The notes under the pieces are model-generated. The model saw nothing but the letters and a program-made list of their open reading frames with translations, was not told the DNA's origin and searched no databases. From the NCBI GenBank assembly GCA_964019165.1, contig OZ025273.1, positions 2,314,501-2,378,500 of the forward strand: DNA of 64,000 nucleotides, given 5' to 3'. The position numbers were made by a program, and so were the translations under genes. Positions 54,651 through 64,000 of this stretch are shown here, in pieces. The stretch comes from Mastigias papua (Eukaryota; Cnidaria; Scyphozoa; Rhizostomeae; Mastigiidae). The stretch's first letter is position 1. Every line of letters begins with the position of its first letter.

Positions 54651-57600
54651 CATCCATTGATTGATTCATTGATTGGATGCTTGATTGATTTAGTGATTGT
54701 TTAACTGTTTTGGTAGAAGCAATAGAATCATGTTTGTTACCATGAAGATTTCCACCAAAGTGATATTGTTTCTATGTGGAATCAACGAAAGCAAAATCGA
54801 CAGAAATTTGTTTATTTTTATTGGCTGTTGGTTGGTAGAACAATTGCAGAACAATTACTATTTCCGTTGTCTTTTTGTTGCGTTTAATTAATTGTAGAAC
54901 GATTGGCATTCTTCGACTGCAAAACTTTGAGAATTCTCTCTAAGTTTATTTTGAGGCACTATCACTACATAATTTCTCTTATCATTTGTTGATCACAACC
55001 TCACAAGGGATATCAGATGACATTTTTACGTTGTTCGAAGTAAGTTGGGATTTTCCATTTTAGGCAGAAAGCGGCAATGCACAAACTAACCCTCAGAGAC
55101 ATCCTCATTTCACTGTGATGAGCTCATTTGATGAGATATGGAAGGCAGTTAGAGTATTAAGGTAATGTATCGTACTTTACAAATTTGAACCTTGCACCTT
55201 AGGCTTATTTTCAAACTTCAAACCGCTATTTCTGTGAGTTTACTTCACATTGGCCTGTCATGTCGGAATATGTCTTTATTTCATCTATGCAGCTGATATA
55301 ATGCTATTTGTGTATGCTCTGAATATAACGTGTATTCTGAGTTATTTTACTATTGACTTTTGCCGTCGATAACACCTTTTTTACTTTGCACTTTGTACTT
55401 TGAACTTTGCAGTTTGTTCTTTGCACTTTGCAATTTTTGCTTTGTACGTTGCATAGTATGGAGTGGTCATTTTTCGAAGGACCCTTTTTTGTTCTCTTCA
55501 GTCCACACCGGGACCTCACGGAATGTATTGCTACAACAATTATACTGTGTTGTGTTGCAAGGTTCTTAGAAATTGTGAGAATTACTTCAATGTGCGGAAT
55601 GATTGTGCATAATTTTACTTCCCTTTAATTAAAGATATCGTACGCTTACTTGTATCCTTTTACTATATTTACTATATTTATTGTTGTCTAAGAATAGCAT
55701 ATATGATCTTGGTTGAATAAGACTCTAAGAAGACTTCCCCACCTTACTTCTATATCGAAAGGAATTCCTTATTTAAATAAAGCTAGATGTACTAGGCCCC
55801 TTTAGTATCCCCCCATTTCCCCCTCTCCTAGTATTACTTCAGAACTTTGAATTTCATTAATACCATTTTCTCAGCTCGTCCGTATTTCATTCACTGGAAT
55901 ACCCGAATCCGTACCAAGATGAGGGTAATGTAATGCCGCAAAGATCCTCAAGGGAGGAGACTTTTCGATTCTTGAATCAATTCATCCCATGCCTTGAAGG
56001 GCTTGTGCAAGCGATACAGAAGTATGTGTCAGTTTTCTGTCTTACATGTTTTATAAGAAGCAGATTTTTGCTTTCAGCTTGGGTGTTTCTTAATATTTTG
56101 TGAAACCTAGCCTTAATTGTTTCTTTAATGTTTGTTAATATTCTTGAAATTTCCAACAACAACAGCAACCCAGATAAGCTGACTTTGAGATGAAAAATTT
56201 AATGTTAAGGTTCTGTATAGAATGTATGCATTTAGTTTCAAATTGCGTTCAAGGTTGGAATTGGGATATGAAATTATTGAAATATTTCAGTGTTTGGTTT
56301 CCAGTTTATTAACAGTTTTCTTGCAAAAAGAGTTTTTCAAGTTTTTATTTGAAGCTCATCCCGCCTGTGTTTCTTTTATGTTTCTTGATTTTTGCTAGAT
56401 TTGAGTCTCATTTTTTATTCATTGACTGGTTGTTTTAAAAGTTAAAATTCGGTGAATCGCTAAATGCAAGTAATGTTGTTATATTTGAATAATTTTTGAA
56501 TGTATGTATAAATTCTTTTACGTAAGTAATAAGGGTAAGTAGCATTACTTTTTTTCAGCCTGGTTTGCAACGGAAAACAAAAGAAAATAGAGAAAATAGG
56601 AATATGTTATAGGGACAGAAAAGATGAAAATTGTAAATGTCAAATCCCTAGAAAATGCAAAAAGCTATAGTACACTGGTTTACAATAATCAAGTTGTCCA
56701 TCCATACGCAGTAAAATATCCTGACGAAACTATACTCATAAAATGTACTTTGCATCTCTTTTTGATAATTGTACGTTGATTCCCTATGCTATTTTGCAGT
56801 ATACAACTGATTCGTTTAAGCCCTTCAACTATACCCGAAACCTCTAGAAGCTGTAATTCTAGCCATTGCTACCTACTGTAGAACAATTGGCAATATTGTA
56901 CCTTGATGAGGCGTTGAAGCAGTAATGTCACTTTTGGATACTCATAACTACTTATACATGGGACTTTGTTGGATTTTATTAATTAATATTTTGAAAAGTT
57001 CACAGACAGTTTTGATTTTACGTTATAGAGTGGTTGCTTGTCCCGTTGAATCATCAATGGAGAATACTGCGGTTTTTGTTGACCTTGGAGAGAGTATCGC
57101 ACATTTCATGAAAGAAGTAAGTATTGTTTTTGCGTGATTTTGCCTAGCCCAGATTTATTCGATATTGGCAATGAGAAGAGTCACTACCCCAACTCCGAAG
57201 TGCTGCTTCCACCCTAGTACACTACATCAGTATACGGCACTTCCCCATTCCGCAGCGCCACCCCATTCCGCAACGCTACCCCCACCTTTCCAATATTGCC
57301 CTTACTCAAACATCAATTATCACTGCTTTATGTTATCTATGATTTTGATTTACATTAGTGTATTTTAATTATTAGTCTTTTTGTTATTTTTGCTTTAACT
57401 GGGAGATTTGGAAGGAGACAACTCTCCAGGTCCCCTTCAATTTGCTACCTCGAGTTCAGCCCTTTAAGGTATCGTCTTCGCTAACTTTGCCTGGCATTAG
57501 TATCATTGCAAAGCTTTTGGTATAGAGCCCATTTCGTTCGCATAGAGATAGACCTTTCATTTCTAAACTGGTGTCAACAATCAACTAACAAGATTATAGA

Positions 57601-58370
57601 CAATTTTTCCACCTTTGAAAATTTTTTCTCTGCTGCTCTTATTGGCCCTTTCCGATTTAGATGATGTGCCAAGACTGCAGTATAACTCTTTTTGAGCTGC
57701 ATGACTTTTGTATCGACAACCAGTGCAGGTAGGTGACTGACGCTAGTTCCAGTGTTTGTTGTGTTTCAGATTTTATGTGTTGAAACAACCATTTCAACTG
57801 CTTGCGGATATGTTTTTGTACGGATTGAACTGATCGAAGTTGTTTTGGAAACCATTTCAACTTTTTCTTGTAGCTTGTTGTTGGGAAAATAGGACTCGAT
57901 TTGTAAAATATCAGCACAAAAGACGCTTTAGTTTCCAACAACTTTAATTTTTGTGTTATATAGTGCTGATGGTAATTATTTTGAAAATCTTTTCTCTGAA
58001 AATAACCAGTAATTCACTATGCAACAGAAAGTGTTAGCAGCAAATTTTGCAAAATTCTTTAGAGAACGTACACCATATTTCAGACTCGTGCTTTTTCTAA
58101 TTATTGATCATCTATCATTGAATAGAACTGAATCTAAGTGAAAGTTTTGTATAGATTTGAACTTACTAGTCTTTTTGCCAAGTGCGTTTTCAAACAAGGT
58201 ATATAGATTATGTTTCATATATTATATTTTATGATATTTTATTTTGTTTTATTCTAAGTATATCTCTCCTTTCAATTTGCAGGACCGCTCTTATACAAGG
58301 CTTATCACAGCTTGATCGGGCATTGGCCATGCTACAGCACTGTGCATCATTTGCAGCTAATAGATCTTAG
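39204..58370 (+). CDS. SWT1: SWT1-type RNA endoribonuclease (WW and PIN domains)
   Basis: SWT1 is a nuclear RNA endonuclease linked in yeast to the TREX export machinery and quality control of mRNPs at the pore. Nineteen exons join in frame to about 901 aa, as in human (about 900): 39204-39350, 40017-41060, 41890-41928, 42307-42348, 42532-42619, 43376-43437, 44473-44580, 48326-48394, 49120-49200, 50349-50443, 51873-51935, 52335-52423, 53101-53182, 54184-54391, 55064-55161, 55875-56021, 57029-57116, 57661-57728 and 58283-58370. Exon 1 holds a WW domain (LPEGWILCHSKS..GKVYYFN..GESLWEHP). Exon 2 is a lysine-rich disordered linker. The PIN domain has FIVLDTNILLSHL, IIPWMVTQELDRLK, NDDNILHCCL and LLSRDRNLCNKA, giving the acidic metal-binding residues. 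The C-terminal helical region has IKPPWTL and HWIAVFGHV. The 48394 donor is the least sure. A 42-nt phase-neutral exon at 43909-43950 may also be included. Confidence 0.92.
43122..43303. repeat. (CTCA/CTTA)n tetranucleotide array
   Basis: About 180 bases of ACTC-type repeats with ACTT and AACT variants lie in the SWT1 intron before the exon at 43376. About 250 bases to the left (42830-43110) look like a strongly decayed extension with CCA..ATTCATC words. Confidence 0.9.
44838..45830. mobile_element. Non-autonomous hAT-like transposon, about 1 kb
   Basis: The left end CAGTGGCGAAGCTGAACGAAA and the reversed right end CAGTGGCGAAGCGAAAGGTC form terminal inverted repeats. The flanks GCCTTAAC (44830-44837) and GCATTAAC (45831-45838) are an 8-bp target duplication with one mismatch. 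The subterminal words GGTCGTGCCC also occur in both orientations, and GTCGTGCCGGGCACGAC near 45788 is a palindrome. Two overlapping open frames inside (minus 45069-45473 and plus 45391-45756) show no transposase motif. It lies in the long SWT1 intron between 44580 and 48326. Confidence 0.82.
46138..48128 (-). mobile_element. LINE insertion in SWT1 intron
   Basis: A 5'-truncated non-LTR retrotransposon inserted antisense to SWT1. The 3' end, on the minus strand, is a short TAG repeat (46137-46149 read in reverse). The flanks carry the same word, ATATACCTACTTA, at 46124-46136 and 48129-48141, a likely 13-bp target duplication; a further copy of TATACCTACTTA lies at 48114-48125. The start falls in the linker between endonuclease and reverse transcriptase, so the endonuclease is missing. 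Confidence 0.85.
46164..48119 (-). CDS. LINE reverse transcriptase, endonuclease missing, frame intact
   Basis: An uninterrupted frame of about 650 codons runs from about 48119, where the element is truncated, to the stop at 46164. It has no native start codon. Counting from the TTG at 48071, the lysine-rich linker is about 1-90. Reverse transcriptase motif A is LLLDMSKAFDTV (about 285-296), motif B is AQGDCLSAVLF (345-355) and motif C is YADD (385-388). After the thumb come FQRRHLRKILGINW, RLTWLGHLMRL and GRPKTTW, a tail common in animal LINEs. I do not assign a clade. The absence of stops or frameshifts over nearly 2 kb points to a recent insertion. Confidence 0.9.
   Translation of the reverse strand, partial: GIKSCLTAGEEILGVRLREKQYDDVILEDLSNEQKLLKNQIDASQEKGKRQELRKNRSKIMKQIQKRIRILQNEKMNQQLAEIERKKDDSNKCYQAIRTLNNRKPKKSLIVQGEDGSIAGSEKEQITLITEHFKNMFTMETKELLPTIPPCEMKTSFTGAEIQKAAESLKSRKSVGDDNLNAEFIKYGPPEIHEGVAKLLNDMASTGEYPEQIKQGILKPLQKPGKKPGPPSNLRPIILLSVLRKLLAICMIRRCWDRISTKIPIRQAAYQAGRSTTEQVFAIKMLAEKAITSSTYNIYLLLLDMSKAFDTVSRGKLLKDLKEILQPDELHMMSLLIKDVNLRVKVGKEKGENIKTEIGIAQGDCLSAVLFIFYLARSMNTENAATDPSRKNNYFEINPQYADDITWASTAKCRIDHIKETIPGKLEERNLQINESKTEEYNIEQKGNEAWKECKILGSLLDTEKDINRRKILAIDAYKTLNSIFSSKINSVTIKLRTFNAYVASVFLYNSELWTLTKKLENTIDTFQRRHLRKILGINWQRNITNNELYAKTKYEPWSEIIRERRLTWLGHLMRLHPETPARKALKEYLRKVKRPQGRPKTTWMQTIRQDLACVGIKLDLSKEAQTLNRLSELTQDRKNWRGIVKRVVQY
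50957..51035. repeat. (GAACT)n pentanucleotide array
   Basis: About 16 perfect copies of GAACT. The sequence just before it (TGTGGAATTTAAAATATACAA) looks like a retroelement 3' UTR end, so the array may be the simple-repeat tail of a LINE or SINE rather than an independent microsatellite. It lies in an SWT1 intron. Confidence 0.9.
52604..52883. mobile_element. Mariner-type MITE in SWT1 intron
   Basis: The left terminus CAATAGTCGCCAAAAGTCC matches the reversed right terminus CAATACTCGCCAAAAGTCC, and both continue to GGGACACTT, giving about 30-bp inverted repeats. Both ends are flanked by TA, the Tc1/mariner target duplication. An inner inverted pair (ACAATGTTGGTT and AACCAACATTGT) lies between them. 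There is no coding capacity. Confidence 0.85.
53515..53660. repeat. GC-rich hairpin-bearing dispersed repeat
   Basis: A locally GC-rich stretch in AT-rich surroundings. It has GGCAGGGGGGGCAAGG near 53538 and a self-complementary GGGGCAGCTGCCCC near 53616. GCAAACTATCAGG at one side and CCTGCAAACTATGG at the other suggest a repeat boundary. Smaller related patches occur at about 8468 and 44912. Confidence 0.5.
54614..54690. repeat. (TTGA)n tetranucleotide microsatellite
   Basis: TTGATTGA repeats with scattered TTCA variants in an SWT1 intron. About 45 bases are perfect, then the array decays. Confidence 0.92.
55373..55455. repeat. Degenerate CTTTGNACTTTG minisatellite
   Basis: About ten copies of a 7-10 bp unit (CTTTGCA, CTTTGTA, CTTTGAA) in tandem within an SWT1 intron. 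The array happens to be open in several frames, so apparent short proteins across it are artefacts of the repeat. Confidence 0.75.
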
Positions 58371-59645
58371 ACTTGTTTTATTTAGAACAACTGGCGGTCC
58401 ACCTTCATACACTCCTTTGTAAATTACCCTGCCTCTACGGTGCTTATGTATCTAAGTTATTTTATACCGGCTTTGGAACTATTGGATGCATGTAGAATAT
58501 TGTAGCGAGACGGTCGACCGAAATATTGTAAACATATAAACGTAGCAACTTGTTAATAATAGGTTTTCTCATTTGTAGCAGAGAGTTTTGTTCTGTTGTG
58601 TTGTTCGTTGAAACAGAGATCTACTCATTTTCATAAATGACTTCAAATTTTTTTGTGGCAACTCTCATCTCGGCAAGCTTGCTGATGGTATTTCTGCTGC
58701 CCTACTGTTGCTTTTTTTAAACGCTTCAATAAATATCTTCATCAGTACAACGTTTCGATCAATATCTTCATCAGTACTGATGAAGTTCTTTATCGAAGCG
58801 TTTACGTTGAAGAAAAGTGTTTTTGTTTGATTTAATCCCTTCTTTATATAGTTATATACAGCGCAGATATGGCTCTGAGTTAGTTATACATATATTTGTA
58901 GATTTATAGATATGGTTTATAATATGCTATACTGTATAAACACTCATCAAATACAATCTCTAGAAAGTATATATAATTATCTAGCAGGGAGGGCTCTTAG
59001 TGATAGGCAATTTTAGATGGAAATTTTAAAGAAGATAAGCTTCCTGCTATAATTTTCAAAATGCTGTTGATAGTTAATTATGATGAATATAAATGGGTGA
59101 AACCAGCAAGTTGGATAGGTAACATTAAAATTCATTGAAATTGCATACCAGATTGCCCCTATAAGAAGCCCCTACCTATTTACTTTTTCAACTCAAAGTT
59201 TCCCTCACATTATTGCTGCACAACCAGGACAACCCTTTTGCCATTCGTCGAAGGGGTATTCGACACAGAAGAATTTCTAAATGGCAACGTACAGTTATGC
59301 TCTCCTAGAGACTTATAAACAACATAAAGCCTTCACCACTTAGCATCGATCCGTGACTTAAACCCACTGATCTCTTGACTCTGTCAATAAATAGTCTTTG
59401 TTTAGAGATCAGTGCTTTGGCTTTTAACCACTTTAACCCTTGGCGTTGCGCAGGAGCAATTAGCTACATCACCTTAATCACCGGCCCACCTTTTTGAATC
59501 TATAAACAAACATGGCGGTTGGTTGGATACGGACAAAGTTGGATACGGCATTGGTTGCTCATCTAGGATGAAAATATGCTTCATCTGTTGAAAGTTTCGA
59601 CCTTCATTATATTTTCAATACTTTTTTGAAGGATAGAAGAGCGAG
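58371..59645. other. Spacer between SWT1 and the right-edge gene
   Basis: This contains the SWT1 3' UTR, a palindromic repeat at 58718-58804 (annotated separately) and the upstream region of the next gene. No further exon is seen. Confidence 0.55.
58718..58804 (-). repeat. Palindromic repeat with a hammerhead-like core
   Basis: AACGCTTC-type ends and three copies of the CTTCATCAG/CTGATGAAG word fold into a strong hairpin. On the minus strand it reads CTGATGA (58774-58768), a short GAT..ATC stem, GAAA (58756-58753), CGTTGTA, then CTGATGAAG, which pairs with CTTCATCAG upstream. That is the element order of a type I hammerhead. However, two extra bases separate stem I from the core, so activity is doubtful. 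Such sequences also occur as Penelope-like repeat ends. Confidence 0.45.
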
Positions 59646-62600
59646 ATGGATGTACGAGTATCTGATCCTTACTTAGCAAGAAAGATTAATCTCGGATCGG
59701 GGCCGCGAGAGAGAGCTTCCAGTTGTAGCTGTAGTTATAGGACTTCGCACAGGAGGCAAAGCGGCTCTTCTTACATTTCGTTAAGGGCAGACCCTATCGT
59801 GCTTTCATATGAAACGCAACGCTATAGAAGGAGCTATGATTGGTATGCTGATTTCTAAATTCGTGCTCAGTTCCTAATTATGCTGTAGGGTTTCTGTAAT
59901 AAATAACTAAGTGGTGGAAGTTTGTTTGCCTTTGTATACTCTATCCTAATGACTGGCTATTCTTACTCACAACTGTTTCTTATTGTTATTTCTGCCATAT
60001 TTTCTGTGATATTTTTTTGTAATTTCAGTCTTAAGAGTGTCTTATCATCACTCAGATGGGCATATCTCACAATCACACCTGCCGCCTCCATACTTCTGAC
60101 ATCCTTGGCCATATGCTAGTATGAATTTCTTGAAAGAAGAAATAGATATAATCTATGTTTACACGAGCACATTCTTCTCCAAAAATATCTATATTTGGGG
60201 TCGAAGATTATCAGATTATCAAAGATATTGCTCAATAGAAATTCTTCGCATTTCACTTCTTTCAACACCATTGCATGCTTAGTATCTCACTATGATCTCT
60301 TTTTAATAGTGGCACTGCACCTTTGCTACGAGCCCTTAATAGAGAGCCCATTTATTGGTTCAATGGAAAAATACACAAAAGGGCTGCATCTGCTAAACTG
60401 CGCTGTCAGTCATGGAACTCAGAGACAACCAAGCAGAAAGTGGGGAGCTTCATGCAAGGTAATCCTAGTTCTAAATATATGGAGGGTTTATCTGTTTTAT
60501 CTGAAATCCATTTAGTATGGGTCACTGTACTTGCAGCACAGATTTCTTTTGGATTGTCTTACCAGTGCAGTTTATAGGTACATAAGCAGTTAAACATATT
60601 GCAGATTGCTGTTTTCATTCTTGCCATTAAATTTCTAATAAGACTACTCTTGGGTGCCTAGTAGAAGATGGCTTGGAAAAATCTTTGGGAGTTGGAATGA
60701 ACTGGGTGGGGCTGGAAAATGACCAAAATTGTAATAGAAGAGGGGTCTGGACAAAATTTTGAAAAATAAGGTCACAGAATGAAACAATATTGTTTACTAA
60801 ATAATACAACATGTGTTATCAGAGAGATTTTGTTAATGATAGTTTATACTTGCAAGCTAAAATAACTCCTTCAAAAATTATCTTGGGTGAGAGCTAACTT
60901 AAAAATTTACAAGTGGGGAGATTGGAATAAAACTTTACTGGGTGGAAAAGTTTTCAAAAAGTAATTAGCTGGGGACATCTATTATGCACCCAAGAATACA
61001 TTTCCATGCAGGAATTCTTATGTCTATAATCTCTTTTATTATATGAGGATTATGTAAGCAAATAAACAATGGAACTTTTCAATTCATTCTTTTATCACTA
61101 TATCTATCATCTTAAATACTACCTTGCATCTTTTTAGATTCTCGCTATGATAAGCCTTTATTGTTTTTAGCAACTTTCTTTGAGTGGTAATGTTTGGCCA
61201 TTTACTTTTAACTGCATAAATAAAGATGTTGATTTTGGATAATGCCATTGACATTTATATTGGTTTGTTCTTCTAGTCAAAGGGAAAACCATTGCTTGCA
61301 AGCAAAGACCCCACTTAGAGAAGAGAGTAACAGGTAATTTCAGCATTTGCATTGCACCCAACTTGATATTTTTCTCGTTTATTCCTATTCACAATAGAGT
61401 TTATGAAAATAATTGTATTAATCACTGAAACAACTGCCTTATATCTAGTGAGTCAGACAAAGTAAACTCACTTTTTATTTTCCTTCTGTTAGTTTCATAG
61501 TTTTCTTTACATTTTGTTGCTGAGTGAGTACCTGCTGAGTGATTAGACTGGTTGTCTGTCATTTGGGCTGTAGAATTGCCATCCTATGAAGTTAAGGGGG
61601 CTTCTATTCACCACACCCTTAATCACTCCCAATATTTCATTCAAGCTGTTTGAACTAGAATACATTTGAAGTTGTGCAAGAGGTAAATATCATTCACCTG
61701 AAATATACACAAGGTCATGTAGCAAGTTGGTTCATGCTACTGAGCTAGCATCTCACCAAGCTAGCACATGGACAATAGAAGGGTGCTGAGCCCCTCACAA
61801 CGCCATGATATCCTTGGTGGGTGGTTGATGGCTGAAGGCATGTATTGAAGCAGGGTCTGGATACCTACTTTCTGATCACCAAACAGACTGATGACTGTTT
61901 GCAGAGAGAAACATGATAAATAGATAAACTGGCCACAATACCCGAAATAAAGGCAACTTCATAATATTAGAACAATAATAACTCCTTTATTTACAGTTGG
62001 TGAAGTAATTACTAGTAGCTCATAGTCTTGGCAGTCTTTAGCCAATGAAAAACCAAATAAAGAAAACTTAAAAGCAGGAATCCATACTTTTCGCAATTGC
62101 TGGCACAATGTACAACCGGTATCTTTCGAGTTTTATGGCTGTATGCTAGAAGTATAGTTTCAACGTATTCAGCATTTTTTATCTCATTTTAGATGATCAT
62201 ATTATCAAGAGTGTTGAGGATGCAACTGCCGAGCATTTAACCTTGGACATGTTTGATGTAAACGCTTATAGCAACCTTATTGCGCCTTGCCCTTCTCCAG
62301 AACAAAGTGAGGAAAATTCTGAAGTTGAACCGATAGAGTTTACGTGTATGCCCCAAAGTGAAATGTCAATGGAGAGGGTATGCTGTTCGCCTAGTAGTTC
62401 ACTAGAGATCGAGACTGTTATGGATAGTATGAAAAATTTGTCCGGATGCAATGTGGGCAGGTCTGTGAAGGATATTTATAAAGCTAGAGCTGAGTATTTA
62501 GAAAAGGATACGGACGTAGAAGAGGCATTAAATAAAGGTGATGATTGTAAGACCGCCGATGTCCTGTTCTCAATCCCGATCCCTAGAGTGTGTATGGACT

Positions 62601-64000
62601 TTTCTAGGACTCCTGATTTGGTAGTTAATCCTCACTCTGGTGTATCGCAATATAGTCCAGCTGAAAGGGATAGTACAAATTATCAAAGACCTGGTATTCC
62701 TATGAGCACAAAGTCACCATGTGAAGCAAGGGCTCTAGGAGAAAAGAGAAGATGCTCGTCTGCCTCACCTATTCTTCGTTTTAACGTAAAATGTAAAAGC
62801 GTTGAATTTCTCTCAGAGAAAGACGTGCGTGGAGCACAGCTTCATCTTTCCAAAGGTCCCTTGGAGATGTTATACAATAAACTGCTTTTAAAGAAGAGTA
62901 CATTTCCTGGGCTAAAGAGCGACAGTAACAAACAGACAGCAGTTATAAGCGATGGTGTGCATAACGATGGAGTTCCAGTCAAGGAAAGTACAGGAGCCGA
63001 TGCACCCTTAGAAATCCAAGTATGTTGCTATCAAGACTTATGGTTCGTCTGCATTTGGCAGACATTTTGGTAGACACACTGAATGCCCTGCTAGAATATT
63101 TTTGTGCTGATATGTTAGAAGATGAAATACATTGTCTCATGAGCTGTAAACTAAACATAGATGAAAGAGAAAAACTATTTTCAAAAATTTCGGAATATAA
63201 CAAAACTTTTAATCGCTTAAACGATAAAGCAAAATTTATCTACTTATTGGGAAGTACTCAAATTTGTGATGAAAATGTTTATCAGTTTATAAATCAATGC
63301 CTGAAAAATAGCTACTCGGTAAAAAAATGAAAAAACAGAACTTTCATGATCTAATACAAATCGCGAAATCGGAACGGGTTGCACAGATATCGACTTTAAG
63401 ATTTAGATTTATATTTAGATGTATAATATAGTAACTGTTTGTGTTGTCTTCCTTATGTTCTGTTTATAATGTCTGTCATTAGCTGCTTGACATATACAAT
63501 AACCCATTGTAATAAGGCTTTTGATAGAAGATGAAATTGAAATTGAAAAAATTGTTACTCTGAAAATTTATTGCTTTACTAGTTCTATGTAGGATTTAAG
63601 GTCTAACTTTTACACACAAGTTTGAACATAAAAAGACTCTAACCATATCGCCCCACCTTGTATTCGACCAAACTTTAGGCTATAACTTTCGTAGAAATAT
63701 TGGTGGTAGCAACGTCTTTGATTATAAATTTTCTTCAGGTTGCATCCGATGCTCTGCCAAAGAAACACCTCACTGCTGCTGCCTCAATGCCTAATGGAAC
63801 TTCCAAAGTGCGCTCACTCGCGATCATTCAGAATGAGAAGAGTACAGAAATAGTTCCATCGAAAAGGACGATAACAAGGAAAGTAGATAAATCTGCTATT
63901 AAATTACTCCACAGGGCAGACAAAGACCTCTGTGAGAGGAAAGCTATGAAGGAGAATGATCCAGGCATGATATGGCGTAACATTTCGGGTATAGATTTGC
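59646..64000 (+). CDS. Unrecognised multi-exon gene, 3' end beyond window
   Basis: I do not recognise the family. Five exons join in frame: 59646-59842, 60310-60458, 61277-61333, 62193-63019 and 63739 to the window end (open), about 497 codons. The first ATG opens a basic, serine- and arginine-rich segment (YRTSHRRQSGSSYISLRADP). Exon 2 has REPIYWFNGKIHKRAASAKL with conserved-looking aromatic residues. Exon 4, the largest, is acidic, Ser/Pro-rich and probably disordered (PSPEQSEENSEVEPIEF, VLFSIPIPRVCMDFSRTP). The last exon is basic with helical KLLHRADKDLCERKAMKEND. There is no signal peptide or membrane span, so a nuclear or cytosolic scaffold is a guess. The coding reading is supported by consistent phases and consensus splice sites, not by homology. 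Confidence 0.6.
63022..63555 (+). mobile_element. Truncated LINE 3' end in an intron
   Basis: An open frame at 63022-63330 ends with LEDEIHCLMSCKLNIDEREK, LFSKISEY and KFIYLLGS. This is the Cys/His-rich C-terminal tail found after LINE reverse transcriptases (pattern EDE.HFL..C......R..L...I). A short 3' UTR follows and ends in a GAAATT repeat at about 63531-63550. The 5' boundary is uncertain (63020-63100). It lies in the last visible intron of the right-edge gene, sense orientation, and begins almost at the exon 4 donor. Confidence 0.65.

Noticed and set aside
60029..60119. An alternative second exon for the right-edge gene after TTTCAG at 60028
   Set aside because: It keeps phase but runs to a stop within 30 codons, while the exon at 60310 keeps the frame open through all later exons.

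Overview
The window is nuclear DNA of an intron-rich, AT-rich animal, probably an early-branching marine invertebrate; a cnidarian is my best guess, but nothing here fixes the phylum. The evidence is spliced genes with consensus GT..AG introns and near-human protein lengths (EXOSC1 193 aa, ALG12 483 aa, ATG5 270 aa, SWT1 about 901 aa), long microsatellites, and a mixed load of LINE, Penelope-like, hAT-like and TA-flanked elements. I assembled every multi-exon model by hand: each listed junction keeps the reading frame, and the closed models end at a stop codon.

Layout. 1-8235 (-): a sulfhydryl oxidase (QSOX), 11 exons, with its 3' end off the left edge. 8236-13270: gene-poor spacer with a foldback repeat. 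13271-15802 (-): an intronless gene for a transglutaminase-like protein with discoidin-type repeats. 15803-20684: spacer with two large microsatellites and a 5'-truncated Penelope-like element that carries a GIY-YIG endonuclease remnant and two inverted hammerhead ribozyme motifs. 20685-21458 (+): exosome cap subunit CSL4/EXOSC1. 22130-27680 (+): ALG12 mannosyltransferase. 27681-29665: a LINE 3' end and a TA-flanked MITE. 29666-35202 (+): ATG5. 35203-39203: spacer with a foldback. 39204-58370 (+): SWT1, a WW and PIN-domain RNA endonuclease, whose introns hold an intact-frame LINE reverse transcriptase, a 1-kb hAT-like element, a mariner-type MITE and several satellites. 59646-64000 (+): an unrecognised gene running off the right edge, with a LINE fragment in its last visible intron.

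The genes are housekeeping genes of unrelated pathways: disulfide formation and N-glycan assembly in the secretory pathway, RNA decay and surveillance in the nucleus, and autophagy. Nothing suggests a functional cluster. The parts most worth a second look are the intronless transglutaminase/discoidin protein, the inverted pair of hammerhead motifs with a possible kissing loop, the unknown right-edge gene, and a tandem array that begins at a splice donor of ALG12.
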